Assembly (NCBI GenBank): GCA_022818135.1
Contig: JAFMSR010000012.1
Coordinates: 31,886,371-31,950,370, forward strand
Source: Saxidomus purpurata
Taxonomy: Eukaryota > Mollusca > Bivalvia > Venerida > Veneridae
Length of the DNA: 64,000 nt
Direction: 5' to 3'
The notes under the pieces are model-generated. The model had not been told where the DNA came from and ran no database searches. It saw only the letters and a list, made by a program, of their open reading frames with translations. Both the position numbers and the translations under genes were made by a program. This document shows positions 20,799 through 35,700 of this stretch, one piece after another. Position 1 is the first letter of the stretch, and each line of letters begins with the position of its first letter.

Positions 20799-23700
20799 CT
20801 GTAGGTTGAAAGGCATATAACATCAAATCACTACTGTCAGTGTATAATACAGATAAATCATTGAAAATACATTGTAGGCATTTCTAATGCTGCTAAACAA
20901 AGGAACTTAAAACATGAGCAAATCTGAGGTAAAATGCCTGCAGGTATGAGGCATAATTGGCAGCATTTCTACAAGACAACTCTACAGATCTGCTTTAATT
21001 CGTTGGCCTAGTGCATTAAGCTCATCCATGATGACTTTAGGGCAATCTTCACCAACTTGGGTCTTCAAGAAACTCTTGTTTTCCTCAACATCATTGATCC
21101 AGTAGTCTTTGGGAAGACTGAATAGTTCGTCCCACTTGATATCTGAGAGTCCATCTAATTTCAAAGAGCCTGTTTGAAAGAAGAAATAAAACTTATTCTA
21201 CCACGACCACCTATAACCACTATGTTGAATGTCTTAATGCTACATTAACACTTCAAGTGTTAGTTAATAAAACATGTTGAAACCATGCAGTGCAAGGACT
21301 CACTGGTACACTGCCTTCTGTTGACCAATATGCAGATAACATCATGCCTCAAAACAATGAAATTTCACTTGAATTTACACAGTCTTCACAGTAATTTGTG
21401 AAGCTTAGAACTTTTTTGCAAAGCGTGGTGTTGGTCGTGCTAGAATTGAAGGCTTCCTTTCTCTACCCATACATTTCTCCTGCTAAAGTTTTTACATCTA
21501 GTCAAATGAAATGAAATGATAAAGTGCTGATGGATAGATGATAGATAGTTGAAAAACTATATTCTATCTGCTGTTGTATTGTTCAGCGATATATCTGAGC
21601 TGGGACATATGACAACCAGTTTTAAATGATAAGACACTTGTCGCCTTGTCACAAGAAAAGGCTACTCTCATTTCCCTAACATTAGTAACATTTGTGACAT
21701 GCTCATTTGATATCTAGCACGTGGTTCAGGAGTTACAAAGTGGACACAAAATTAAGTTAAATGACCTTTGATCCCTAAATGTTATCTTGTCACTGAACTT
21801 AGGTCGCTGAGATACACACAAATCATCTTGATATGGTGAAAATTTTGAGCCAAGTTTAATTAAAATCCATCAAGAGGCTTGGTAGATAGTCTCATGACCT
21901 TTGATCCTTAATTTTGACCTTGACCTTTAGTTGGCACAGTTAGAACACATGTTTAGCATGTTGTATTAATAATGTGAACACCTAACCTAAGTATCATGTC
22001 AATCTTTCAAAGGGTAAAGGAGATATAGTCTTATGACCATTGACCCCGAAATGTGACCTTGACCTTTGCTTGTCTCCATGACATAACCTTTTGACCCAAT
22101 TTTCAAGAAAATGCTAGGGATTTAGGAAATATAGCCTTATGACTTTCGATCCCTAAGTGTGAACCTTAGTTGGAACAGGCGTTCTGGAGTGAACAGCGCA
22201 AACCTATAGCTCCCAAACTGGTCATATGATAGCGGTAATAATAAGCGCATCTCTTTTTGATAGTGAAACATCCCATGAAATTACTCAATTCCAGTCAATA
22301 AGTGCTTAGAAATAGAGTGGACAAGAATTTCTTAATAATTTACAGCCGAAAAAAACAACCAACAAAGAGCCATAACACTGTGAAAAATAATCGAACAGGA
22401 ACAGGCAGAGAATATGCTCATCTTCTCTTTGTACTGAACATTAACACAAAGTTTTGTTGAATTTCCACAAGTAGTTGCTGAGAAATACCCGAGAAACACA
22501 CGAACAAGCTGCGACTATATGCCCCCCCCAATAAAAAATGGTAATTCACTTATTCTGTAAGGTTAATTTTCATTGCTATCTTCTGTGAAATAATTAAGTT
22601 TAAGCTGTTTGTATGAAGTTTTCATAACAGTGTGCAGCTTACATGACCCTAATGCATTGTGGCCATTTTGAAGGATAATACATGTACCACATTTAGTAAA
22701 CCACACACAACAATCACCTAGATGGCACTTGAACTAAATCAGTTTTGTAAGTTATGTTGCAAAACTGAAGCCCTATCAAGAGCACATAACTCTACAATAG
22801 TGTGATACGCCTGTCCTCCATGACAACATTGTGTGTAAACTCTCATAGGCCATAGTGCCAGTCTTTCGGGTAGCTTGTTGTCTTTTACCGAATTCTATCT
22901 CTCTGAAAACTATTACTGCTTTTATATATACACCAACAAGGGGCATAATCCAGGTTGTCCAGTAGCTGACAATATTCGTTGATATTCAAAGCAATACTTT
23001 TGGTTTACTGTGCCTGGCATTTCTTCAAAAGTGGTGTTTTGCTGCACAAAGTCATGGCAGAAATATTTACACATCATGTTGTTGTAAGCAATACTCGGAA
23101 GTGAAATGCATAAACAATTTGAAGCAAGTAAAATGAAGTAAGATGAAAGTATATGTGATAGCAGGGGCCATATAATTAGCACTTTGTAACAATACAACAA
23201 TATATCAATAATACAACACCTAACATGTGCCACATATTGTACATACATAACATTACTCAAAGTCCAGAATAACATCAGTACAAGCACACACTGTAATGTC
23301 ATAGATATTAAAGGCACCTGATCAGTCAGGATGTTACAAATCCTACTCCTAGTCCTAATGCAGCTGCTCTACTCTTACAAAGAAAGACTTATATGCTGAC
23401 CTCCTGTTTCTGAGAAGATTTCTGAAGTGTCTACATAGACTATATTGAGAAAACAGTCCAACCCCAAAGCCTCATTTATTTATGAATCAACTTCATTTTA
23501 GCAATTTTTGTAGAGTCATCAGGTGATGATTTCTGCAAAAGATTATTTTCGAAGTTTTTCCTATAGCAACCAGATTTCTGTACAGATAGAATTCTCCTAG
23601 AAAGTTTGGTACAGCTTTATATAAGAAACATTCCTTCCAAGTTTCATTAACATTGACAAAGACAACGGACATCAAGTGGTCACAATAACTCGCCTTGGCA

Positions 23701-26700
23701 CTTTGTGGTGAGAAGCGGTTGACTGATTGATTTATTCGTTACTACATTGGATTGTGATGCATTACCTTAAATGAATTTGATCAATGATCCTACAAAGGTA
23801 CTTTCCTACAAAACTATTCCGAAATAGTGCCAGCTGTTTACAATGAGAAGATTCTCAAAGTTCTGCAAGTGATATCTTGCTCCAACCCTTTGTGACCATG
23901 TTTCTGACAAAGTATCACGAATAACTTGATGGAATTTGTACTGGGCCACCAAAGGAAAGCATAACATTATCACAATAGCTCACCACTCACGAACAAATGA
24001 CCCCTCAATTTTGACCCTGTGGGCATCATTTGAACAAACTTGATAGAGGTCTACCAGGAAATGCTACATATTTGATTTCTAAGCCTTAGGTATTTTGGTT
24101 AATGGAGAAGATTTAAAAAAAAAATCCCTTTTTAATGAAAACCAGTGAACCACTGATTGTGGTCAATTTTGACCCTGGGGGTATCATTTGAGCTAACTTG
24201 GTAGAGGCCACTTGATGATACTGTATACCCAATATCTAAGCTCTGGGTCTTGTGTTCTTAGAGAAGATGTTCAAAAGTTTTTCTCATTCTTTAGCCCTGG
24301 CAGCAATGTTAACCATTTGAACAAATTAAAGCGAGCTCAATGCCACGTTTGACGGGATGAAAAGTGGTTTATGAAAAGATTTCATTTGAAGCAATTGTTG
24401 ACAAAATATGTCACTGATCCTAAAAGCTCCCTCTGAGCCACTGGCTCAGGTATGCTAATAACTTGCTGACAACCATCAGAAACACATAACAGACAAAACA
24501 GAATCCAAAAAGTTCACCTTGGCATTTTGCCTCAAGTGAGCCAAATAGTTAAGTTTAACACACACCTTTTCTGGGCAGAATACCAATTGGTGACTTCAGG
24601 CCAATGTCCTCATCTCCAGCTGCTCGTTTCAGAATCCATTCCAGCACTCTGATGTTGTCTCCAAAACCTGGCCATAAGAACTGTCCATCTTCATCAGTTC
24701 GGAACCAGTTCACATGGAAAATCTTTGGCACCTTTAAACAGATATTATAGTTTCTTGAGTATAATGAAGATTAAGATGTATTACTAGAGGCAAACATAAC
24801 TCACCTGTGCTTTATCATTACTGTATTGAAATCCTGCCTGTAGTTACAGACAAGCACATTTTTAAGTTTAACCTCTCTGCTGCCATGGAATCCAAAGTCT
24901 CCATGAAATAGAATTGTTTTAATAATGTTGGTAGATGGCCATTCAAGAAATAACTTTGCAATATTTCATAAACATCGGTCTAGTGGTTTCAAAGCAGATG
25001 TCGTTTAAAACACGAGGGACATGATAGCCCTATATCACTCAAGTGTCTCAAAACACAAAGTTATCTGTAAGTTTTCAAGTCGTGTCGTTTGAATGCAGGC
25101 AAAACTTTGAATTTCATGAATTCAAAGTCATCAATGAAAAAGGGGAAAAACACATAACATTGAATATTGTTTACAAAATTGTAAACACATGGACTAAGCT
25201 TCACAAACAAGATGGTAAGTTAAAAGGTCAAAATTGTTTAGTCATTATTTCATCACTGTAGCTTCAGAAGATCAAAAGGGCAGGGTTAATAATTAATACC
25301 TGTGGCAAAGGACCATTAGACAAACCACTATGGCATAAGCTCTGCTGAGTGTATCCTTATGGGATCTTATTCAGTCATAATATCCTCTTTCCAGCTGGGA
25401 GTAGGAGGGTTTAGTTACAAATGGGTCTTAACACCAGAATTTGCCTACACTACACTGTGAATTACCTTGTTTTTGCCGTTATTAAGGTCCAACCAGTGCT
25501 GCAGGTAATGGCCGAAATTGTAGCCCATGAAGGGTCTCATTGCCATTGGATCATGCATGATTTTCTTGCCTGTGAATTCAGCAGCTGCAGTTGCTTCAGA
25601 TTTCACACAGGCTCCAATCATAACACCATGTTCCCAGGAAAATGACTCAAACACCAGTGGTACCCCTGCATAAATAAGCAAAACAGTAGTGCCAAGAGGT
25701 TGACAAAATGATCAAACTTTCTTCTTTTAAATTTTTTTAATTTTCACCCATGGTCATGATTTGAACAATCTTTGTAAAGGTCCACAAGGCAATGCTACAT
25801 GCTAAATATCTAAGTTCTAGGCCTTGTGGTTTCAGAGAACAAGTTTTATAAAGTTTTTCCTATATAGCCTATGTAAAACCAAGTGACCCCCCGTCGGGGT
25901 CAATTTCGATCCATGGGTCATAATTTGAACAATCTTGGTAGAGGTCCACTACACAATGCAACATGCCAAATATCTAAGCTCTAGGCCTTGTGGTTTCAGA
26001 GAAGATTTTGTTTTAAAGTTTTTCCTATTTTTTGCCATAGCAACCAGAGTTCTGCATGAAATGGAATTCTTTGAACACATTTGGTAGAGCTTCATGCAAG
26101 GAACATCCCTGCATAGTTTCATCAACATTGGCAACACTGGCAAAGCCAGGTGGGCTAATTTTGTAAATGAAACTGTGTTCACCAATTTGTTTGTGATGTC
26201 CTGCTGTGTTTTTCACATCAATGAGTTTTCAATCTTCACTGCCATCCACCAATACAGCAAAAATTGGTTGTGAATATTTATTTGGTTACAGTATTGTTTA
26301 TACAAAACAGGTCCCTATAAAATGGGCACCATTTATTTAACATTACCTATAGGTCTCTGCATTTACAGTCTGTGGAGAAACTTAGATTTATTACCTGTTG
26401 GTCTTCTTCCTCCAAAGATTAAAGCATCAATTTTCACACCTTTCTTGTCTTCCCACTTTGGATGTATAATTGGGCACTGACCAGCTGGGCAACAAAATCT
26501 AGAGTTGGGATGTGCAGCCTTCCCTTGATCACCAACTTTCCAGCTCTGATTCATCCAAGTTGTGATTGATATATTCTGAAACAAACAAGAGGGTCAAGAT
26601 GGCACTATATCGCTCACCTGGCTACTATTGGTCATCAATAGCAGAAAGGGTCTATTTTGACATGGTCATGATCTGAACATTCTTGGTACAGGTCAACTAG

Positions 26701-29700
26701 GAAATGATGCATGCCAAATATTTAAGCTATAGGCCTTGTGGTTTCAGAGAAAAAGATTTTGAAACTTTTTTCCTATATACACAAGTCTGTGTAAAATCAA
26801 AAGACCCCGGGTTTGGTCAATTTTGACACGGGGGTTGTGATTTGAACAACCTTAGTAGAGGTTCACTAGGCAATGCCACATGCTAAATATCTTAGCTCTA
26901 GGCCTTGTGGTTTCAGAGAAAAAAAATAAAAGAAAAGTCCCATATATAAGCTTCTATAAAAACAAGTGACCCCCAGCCGGGTCAATTTTGACTAGGGGAT
27001 CTTGGTAGAGGTCAAATAGGCAATTCCACATGCTAAATATCTAAGCTCTAGGCCTTGTTCAGAGTACAAAACAAGTGACCCCTGCGCTGGGTCATAATTT
27101 GAAAAATTTTGGTAGAGGTCAATTAGGCAATGTCACATGCCAAACCTCTAGGCCTTCCTGTTCTTGAGAAGATTTTTAAAGTTTTTCCTTTCTGTTGTCA
27201 TGGCAACAAGAGTTCTGCATGGAATGGAATTATCTGAACACCTATGATAGGGCTTCATGCAAGGAGCATCCCTGCCAAGTTTCATCATCATTTGCCTAGC
27301 ACTTTTAGAGGAGATGTTGTCTGAAGGAAAATGTTAACAGACATATGACATACAATGTACACTGGACAGTGAGCTATCCTAATAACTCACTCTGGCACTT
27401 TGTGCCAGGTAAGCTAATGAAAAAGATGGAGTTACTGCTCAACAGGCATGCACATGGTATGAATTATTTACTTCAACAAACTACTTGTACATTAGAGAAT
27501 AAGAATGGATGCTTTATGGTAATACAAGAGGGCCAAGTTAGTTCTAAGTTGCTCATCTCTGCAACCTGTATTTCATGTGGACTAAATGTCACTTAGTGCT
27601 GTTAAGTACTGTAGCTCAATAGTATAATGTAGTACTGTAGTACTCTATAGTTCACTAAAGTATTCCACAGTACTCTACAGAACTGAAGTACTCTGTACTG
27701 AGAGGAAGACCTTTAAGTGAAAATCTGAAGCCTTTGGCTTAGATGAGCTAAGAGTACCGTATCCCTCTTTAAACTCTTGACATAAAAGGACTTAACTAAC
27801 CTTGTTCTCCATTTCATCTTCAAGTCCCTCCCAAAAGAATCCACCATCTGCAGTCTCAGCAATATTTGTAAATATTGAGTTCTTTCTACATGTGTCCATA
27901 GCATTTTTGTTGGTCTTGTTGTTTGTTCCTGGACACACACCAAAGAAGCCAGCTTCAGGGTTGATAGCATACAGATCACCTTTCTCATCAAATCTCATCC
28001 AAGCAATGTCATCACCTAGAAAGTTAGCAAAACTGTCACAAACTAGAGCTATCACTAAATGTGATTAATACCCCCGAAAGACTGCTTTATAAACTGAGGA
28101 AGTTCGTAGTTACAGAATACCTTGCAAAAAAAACTAAAATAGAGATATTGTTCTTGGCAATAACCCTGTAATTAGTCAAGATAGAGTTACGGTTCTTGTA
28201 CACTGCACTTCCTCTCATTGTGCTAGACCATTGTATGAAGTTGTATTGCATTCCAACCAGTAGTTTTCAAGTTATGCTCTGCGACAAGGAAAAGTAAAAA
28301 TGGGCAATAACTCTGTAAATACTCAAGATAGAGTTATGGTTCTTGTACACTGCACTTCCTCTCATTGTGCTAGAGCATTGTATGAAGTTGAATTGAATTG
28401 CAACCAGTAGTTTTCTAGTAATGCTCCAGACAAGGAAACGTAACAAAGGGCAATAACTCTGTAATGAGTCAAGAAAGAGTTATGGTTCATGTGCACTGCA
28501 CTTCCTCTCAATGTACTTGACCATTGTATGAAGTTGTATTGAATTCCAACCAGTAGTTTTCAAGTTATGCTCCGGACAAGGAAAAGTAACAAAGGGCAAT
28601 AACTCTGTAAATACTCAAGATAGAGTCATGGTTCTTGTACAATGCACTTCCTCTCATTGTGCTGGGCCATTGTATGAAGTTGAATTGAATTCCAACCAGT
28701 AGTTTTCAAGTTATGCTCTGCGACAAGGAAAAGTAAAAATGGGCAATAACTCTGTAAATACTCAAGATAGAGTTATGGTTCTTGTACACTGCACTTCCTC
28801 TTATTGTGCTAGACCATTGTATGAAGTTGAATTGAATTCCAACCAGTAGTTTTCTAGTAATGCTCCGGACAAGGAAACGTAACAAAGGGCAATAACTCTG
28901 TAATGAGCCAAGAAAGAGTTATGGTTCCTGTGCACTGCACTTCCTCTCAATGTACTTGACCATTGAATGAAGTTGTATTGAATTCCAAACAGTAGTTTTC
29001 AAGTTATGCTCCGGACAAGGAAAAGTAACAAAGGGCAATAACTCTGTAAATACTCAAGATAGAGTTATGGTTCTTGTACACTGCACTTCCTCTCATTGTG
29101 CTAGACCATTTTATGTAGTTCCAACCAGTAGTTTTCTAGTAATGCTCCAGACAAGGAAAAGTAACAAAGGGCAATAACTCTGTAATGAGTCAAGATATAG
29201 TTATGGTTCCTGTGCACTGCACTTCCTCTCAATGTACTTGACCATTGTATGAAGTTGTATTGAATTCCAACCAATAGTTTTCAAGTTACGCTCCGGACAA
29301 GGAAATGTAACAAAGGGCAATAACTCTTTTATTACTATAGATAGAGTTATGGTTATTGTACACTGCACTTCTCTCATTGTGCTAGACCATTGTATGAAGT
29401 TGTATTGCATTCCAACCAGTAGTTTTCAAGTTATGCTCTGCGACAAGGAAAAGTAAAAATGGGCAATAACTCTGTAAATACTCAAGATAGAGTTATGGTT
29501 CTTGTACACTGCACTTCCTCTCATTGTGCTAGACCATTGTATGAAGTTGAATTGAATTCCAACCAGTAGTTTTCTAGTAATGCTCCGGACAAGGAAACGT
29601 AACAAGGGGCAATAACTCTGTAATTAGTCAAGAAAGAGTTATGGTTCCTGTGCACTGCACTCCCTCTCAATGTACTTGACCATTGTATGAAGTTGTATTG

Positions 29701-32700
29701 AATTCCAAACAGTAGTTTTCAAGTTATGCTCCGGACAAGGAAAAGTAACAAAGGGCAATAACTCTGTAAATACTCAAGATAGAGTTATGGTTCTTGTACA
29801 CTACACTTCCTCTCATTGTGCTAGACCATTTTATGTAGTTCCAACCAGTAGTTTTCTAGTAATGCTCCGGACAAGGAAAAGTAACAAAGGGCAATAACTC
29901 TGTAATGAGTCAAGATATAGTTATGGTTCCTGTGCACTGCACTCCCTCTCAATGTACTTGACCATTGTATGAAGTTGTATTGAATTCCAACCAATAGTTT
30001 TCAAGTTACGCTCTGGACAAGGAAATGTAACAAAGGGCAATAACTCTTTTATTACTATAGATAGAGTTATGGTTCTTAAGCACTGCATTTCCTCTTATTG
30101 TGCTTGATCATTGTATGAAGTTGTTTTGAATTCCAACCAGTAGTTTTCAAGTTATGCTCCGGACAAGGAAAAGTAACAAAAGGCAATAACTCTAATAACA
30201 TTTAACTCTGTAATGAGTCAAGATGGAGTTATGGTTCTTGTGCACTGCACTTCCTCTCAATGTGCTTGACCATTGTATGAAGTTATATTGAATTCCAATT
30301 AGTAGTTTTCAAGTTATGCTCTGGACAAGGAAAATGCAACAGACTGCCTGACCGCCCGCCCGCCCTACCGACCACCGGGTGACTCCTATATACCCCCCTA
30401 AACTTCGTTTCGGGGGGTATAAATATGATCATGTTTGTGGTATATACAATGGTAGTGAAAATTCCTGCCTGTTTCATATAGAGCTATAGTGTGACTCAGG
30501 TATCCACCTTAGCACCTTGCCTCAACTCAACAATACCCCAGCTAATGCACTGGTCACACAACAAGAACCATTAGTACCAAAGTATATGCACCAACAGTTT
30601 TACTACAAAAAGCCAAGTATAAAAGGGCATTAATTTTATAAAAGGTGAAAGTTATATAACTTTCGTTGTAGCTTTGCATGCAGTCATCGAAATGAGAGGC
30701 CAAATTTTCTCCTTGGCCAGTGAAAACTGCCAGAGCACAAGGCATTGTGGTTCTAGACAAGAATTTTGCTGCTGGAGGTCATAATTTGAACAATCATGGT
30801 AGAGGTCCACTAGACAATGCTAAATGCCAAATATCTAAGCTCTAGGCCTTGTGGTTTCAGAGAAAACTTTTAAAATATTTTTCCTATATATGTAAAATCA
30901 ACTGCTACTTACCCACCACCCTGACTTGGAAATCATCCAGTGAAGGTGTCAACATAGCCATATTAGTTTTACCACATGCACTTGGGAAGGCTGCAGCAAC
31001 AAATTTTTCTTCTCCTCCTTTCTTAGGCTTGATACCCATGATCTAGGAAATAAAGTTCAAATTAACTTATCATGTAACATTATCAGGTATCATTTCTCAA
31101 TCTGAGATAACAAGATCAGACAAGTTTTTTTATGAACAAGCTCCTATGACATTGATCACTGACAATAGTGACCCTAAATTATTCACAACTAAACTTCATA
31201 CTTGCACTTCTTGCCATGTCTTATCAAAATCTAGCACTGGGTTGAGGAGATGAAGGGAGGACAATTTATTGTATTAAGAGTCCCATTCAAGCCTGTTAGG
31301 ATATAGTGAGCTTATAATATGCACAATAGTTGTGTGTATAATACTATTGGTGAAAATTATCTTAACATTTCAACACAAAATTATCCATATTCAATATACC
31401 ATACATTTTCTAACCAAAAATATAGGAATAATAACGGATAACAAGACCACGCAGTAGAACATCTAAAGTTTATTATTGATGCATGTATTGATGTATGATT
31501 ATATTCATTTATTTTGCAATGAAATTTGAAGCATTTTTTTTTCAAGAAAATCATACTGTCTATAGTAATTGTCAATACTTACAGCAAAGTATCAGTTACC
31601 GTTTTGTGAGTTTTTTCAACTTCTGGAGATTAAACTCTCTACAGAAAGGTCATGCATGTGATGTTGTAAAAACAGATGATGCTACCTAGTACAGGTAACA
31701 TTTTCATATATGTAACCCCTAGGAAAAGGCCAATTCAGATTGCAGGGGCACAATTGTTTTTAATTTCACTACATATAACTCTATGTAAAACAAGTGACCC
31801 CCATCCCTCTGGGCAGGGTCTTTTTTTACTTTGTAATATGTGCAACTACACTTCATACCGATGTTTCTGACGATGTCTGATGAAAACCAATACCGGGTTT
31901 ATCGGTAACTTTGACCTTGACCTTTGACTCAATGACCCAAAAACAATAGGAAATATCTAAAAATTACAGGGATCCTTATCATCAAGTTTCATCAAAGTCA
32001 AATGAAAATTGCAGCCTGTAAAGCATTATCAAGGAAAAGTTTATGGACAGAGAGACAATGGACAAATCACCATGGCATAAGCTCTGCTGGACTTTGTCCA
32101 GTGGAGCTAACAAAAACTATGAAAATAAATTTTTCTGTGAATCTTCAACAAAGAAACTTCTCTTACCAGCATGTGTTCAGCTAGCCAGCCCTCATCTCTA
32201 GCTAAATTGCTAGCAATACGAAGTGCGAAACATTTCTTTCCAAGAAGTGAGTTTCCACCATATCCACTTCCAAATGAGCAGATCTCCCTCTTTTCAGGGA
32301 AATGACCAATGAATACCTTTTCCGGATTACAAGGCCAGTGGTTGACCGTCTTCCCTATGGAATATTGATAAAGGTATTATCAGTCATAATTTTATGTAAA
32401 AGTGCCATGATTCTGTATATCTAAAAGAATTAAATGCAAGTGGGTGTGAAATGATTACTCTAGATTAACTAAGGGCTGACCTATTTCACAGTACTTATTG
32501 TATTCATCAATATATAACATTTATCCTTAACCATGTATGTGAAGAATTTATCAGGAAAAACTTATATTTTCTTACTCTGGTTTGGCCTGGGTGATCCCAT
32601 CGAGTGTATGCACTTTACAAAGTCTTCATCTTTGAGTACATCCCATATGTCATGTGACACACGAGTCATGATACGCATACACAGCAGGACGTAGTTTGAA

Positions 32701-35700
32701 TCAGTAATCTCTATACCAATCTTGGACAATGGTGATCCAATAGGTCCCATACTGAATGGAATTATATACATGGTACGACCTGAAACAATCAGTGTATCCA
32801 TCTGTTTTTGTTGCATTTAGAAGTACAGTAAAACTTTGTAAAACTCGAAAGGTCTACAATTTTAATCCAGGAGATAGATAGCTCCAGCCATTGGGGTTCC
32901 ACTAGTTGTGTCATCATACTTTCCTATAAAATGGCCATTACAGGTACTGGTATAATTTGCACTTCATTACGTCTGTTAGCATACTGTAATGTTTATCTGT
33001 GTGAAATAGCTGATTAACTCAACTATTTTACATACATGTGTAAATAATTAAACTGACTTATTAAAAGCCGCTAAATGTACAAAATATTTAGGTTGACATT
33101 GATCTACAAACAAAATCACTGTGTTGAAACATGTACATGCAACAAAGAAAAACATTTACTGATGCGGGTCTGCTTCCTAGCACGATATAGCAAGTGACTT
33201 GTAAACAGAACATGTAAGTGGTAATTCACGATCAGTGTATTTCTGCGTTTCAAAGGCCTCTCAAAATTTCAACTTATTTCATGGCATCCCCTAAGCTAGG
33301 AATGGACTGTTTTATCATTTTTTATAGAAACAAGTTATAACTAGAATTGTTTCTTTCTTTAAAAACTGCATGTCTCACCCACAGAACAGAAATTCATACG
33401 AAAAAATTTAATGTATAAGTCACTGTGACCTTCACCTTTGATCTACTGACCCCAAAACTATAGGGATCAACTGTTTTATAAAATCAATCATTCTATGAAG
33501 TTTGAAGAATATGGGTCATATCACTTTCTAGTTATTGTGCGGAAATGATTTTCAAAGTTGGGTCACTGCAACCTTAATCTTTGACCTACTGACCTTAAAA
33601 ACAATGGTGATCATCCTCTCAATAAGCCCAGTCCTCTTCTGAAGTTTGAAGACTGTAGGTCATATGGATCTCAAGTTACTGATTGAAAATAAGGTGCAAT
33701 AGACAGGGCAAAAAAAAATGTCTCCCTTAAGTCAGGGGAGACATAATAATGCTGACCTATTTATGCTTTATACCTGCCATACATCCGTTATAATTCTGCA
33801 GGTGTTTTTCAGCATCTTTTGGAGAAATCCATTTTCCCAAGATCCCCTGGATTCCTGGTTGCACATGAGGCACAGTTTTGTACTTGTCCTCAGTGCAAAT
33901 CCAAGTTCTTGACTCTACTCTGGCAACATCAGCTGGGTCAGTACGACAGATATAGCTGTATCAAAGAAAAAACAAACATTAACTTATCTTCACAAAATCT
34001 TTCAACGCAGACAAAACTACAATCATTCTCTTCTCAGTGTCGCAGTTTCTGAGCCTCTTTTCTGAGGCTTTTAAGGGTTTGATTTATGAATGTACATTTA
34101 AAAGACTACATACCAAAAAAAACTTCATAATGCAAATTTAAAACTAACAAGAGCCATGTTACACATGGTTAATCCCCCCACCGGGAAGAAGTTACCTGAA
34201 GGTTGTACTTTCATACACTTCACTTGGTGAGAGGAAATCCTTAAAAAGCCGTATAGTTATGGTCATGCTGAGTACAGTTTTCAAGTAAGTGGAAAAAGAA
34301 TAAGGCAATGAAGAGAAGGTTTGCAAAATTATATTAATGTTCATTATCAGTATAGGTATGATATTTTTCTATTTGACTAAAAGTAGGAAAGGTAGAGTTA
34401 TTGTTCTTGCACACTGCACTTCCTACCAATGTGCTATGTCAGTGTATTAAGTTTGAAGAAAATCCCTCAAGTACTTTTGGATTATGCTCCAGAAATTTTT
34501 TTTCAAGTAAATCTGATAAAGGGGAAGTAAGCAAGGTAGAGTTATTGTTCTTGCACACTGCACTTCCTACCAATGTGCTATGTCAGTGTATTAAGTTTGA
34601 AGTAAATCCCTCAAGTACTTTTGGAGTTATGCTCTGGACAAAACTTTTAAAGTAAATCTGATAAAGGGGAATAACTCTAAAAGTAGGCAAGGTAGAGTTA
34701 TTGTTCTTGCATACTGCACTTCCTACCAATGTACTATGTCAGTGTATTAAGTTCTTAAAATCCCTCAAGTACTTTTGGAGTTATGCTTTGGACAAGTAAA
34801 TCTGATAAAGGGGAATAACTCTAAAAGTAGGCAAGGTAGAGTTATTGTTCTTGCACACTGCACTTCCTACTAATGTACTATGTCAGTATATTAAGTCTGT
34901 AGTAAATCCTTCAAGTACTTCTGGAGTTATGCTCTGGACAAAACTTTTAAAGTAAATCTGATAAAGGGGAATAACTCTAAAAGTAGGCAAGGTAGAGTTA
35001 TTGTTCTTGCACACTGCACTTCCTACCAATGTGCTATGTCAGTGTATTAAGTTTGAAGAAAATCCTTCAAGTACTTCTGGAGTGGACAAAACTTTTAAAG
35101 TAAATCTGATAAAGGGGAATAACTCTAAAAGTAGGCAAGGTAGAGTTATTGTTCTTACACAATGCACTTCCTACCAATGTGCTATGTCAGTGTATTAAGT
35201 TTGAAGTAAATCCTTCAAGTACTTCTGGAGTGGACAAAACTTTTAAAGTAAATCTGATAAAGGGGAATAACTCTAAAAGTAGGCAAGGTAGAGTTATTGT
35301 TCTTGCACACTGCACTTCCTACTAATGTGCTATGTCAGTGTATTAAGTTTGAAGTAAATCCCTCAAGTACTTTTGGAGTTATGCTTTGGACAAGTAAATC
35401 TGATAAAGGGGAATAACTCTAAAAGTAGGCAAGGTAGAGTTATTGTTCTTGCACACTGCACTTCCTACCAATGTGCTATGTCAGTGTATTAAGTTTGAAG
35501 TAAATCCATCAAGTACTTTTGGAGTTATGCTCTGGACAAAACTTTTAAAGTAAATCTGATAAAGGGGAATAACTCTAAAAGTAGGCAAGGTAGAGTTATT
35601 GTTCTTGCACACTGCACTTCCTACCAATGTGCTATGTCAGTGTATTAAGTTTGAAGAAAATCCCTCAAGTACTTTTGGAGTTATGCTTCGGACAAGTAAA

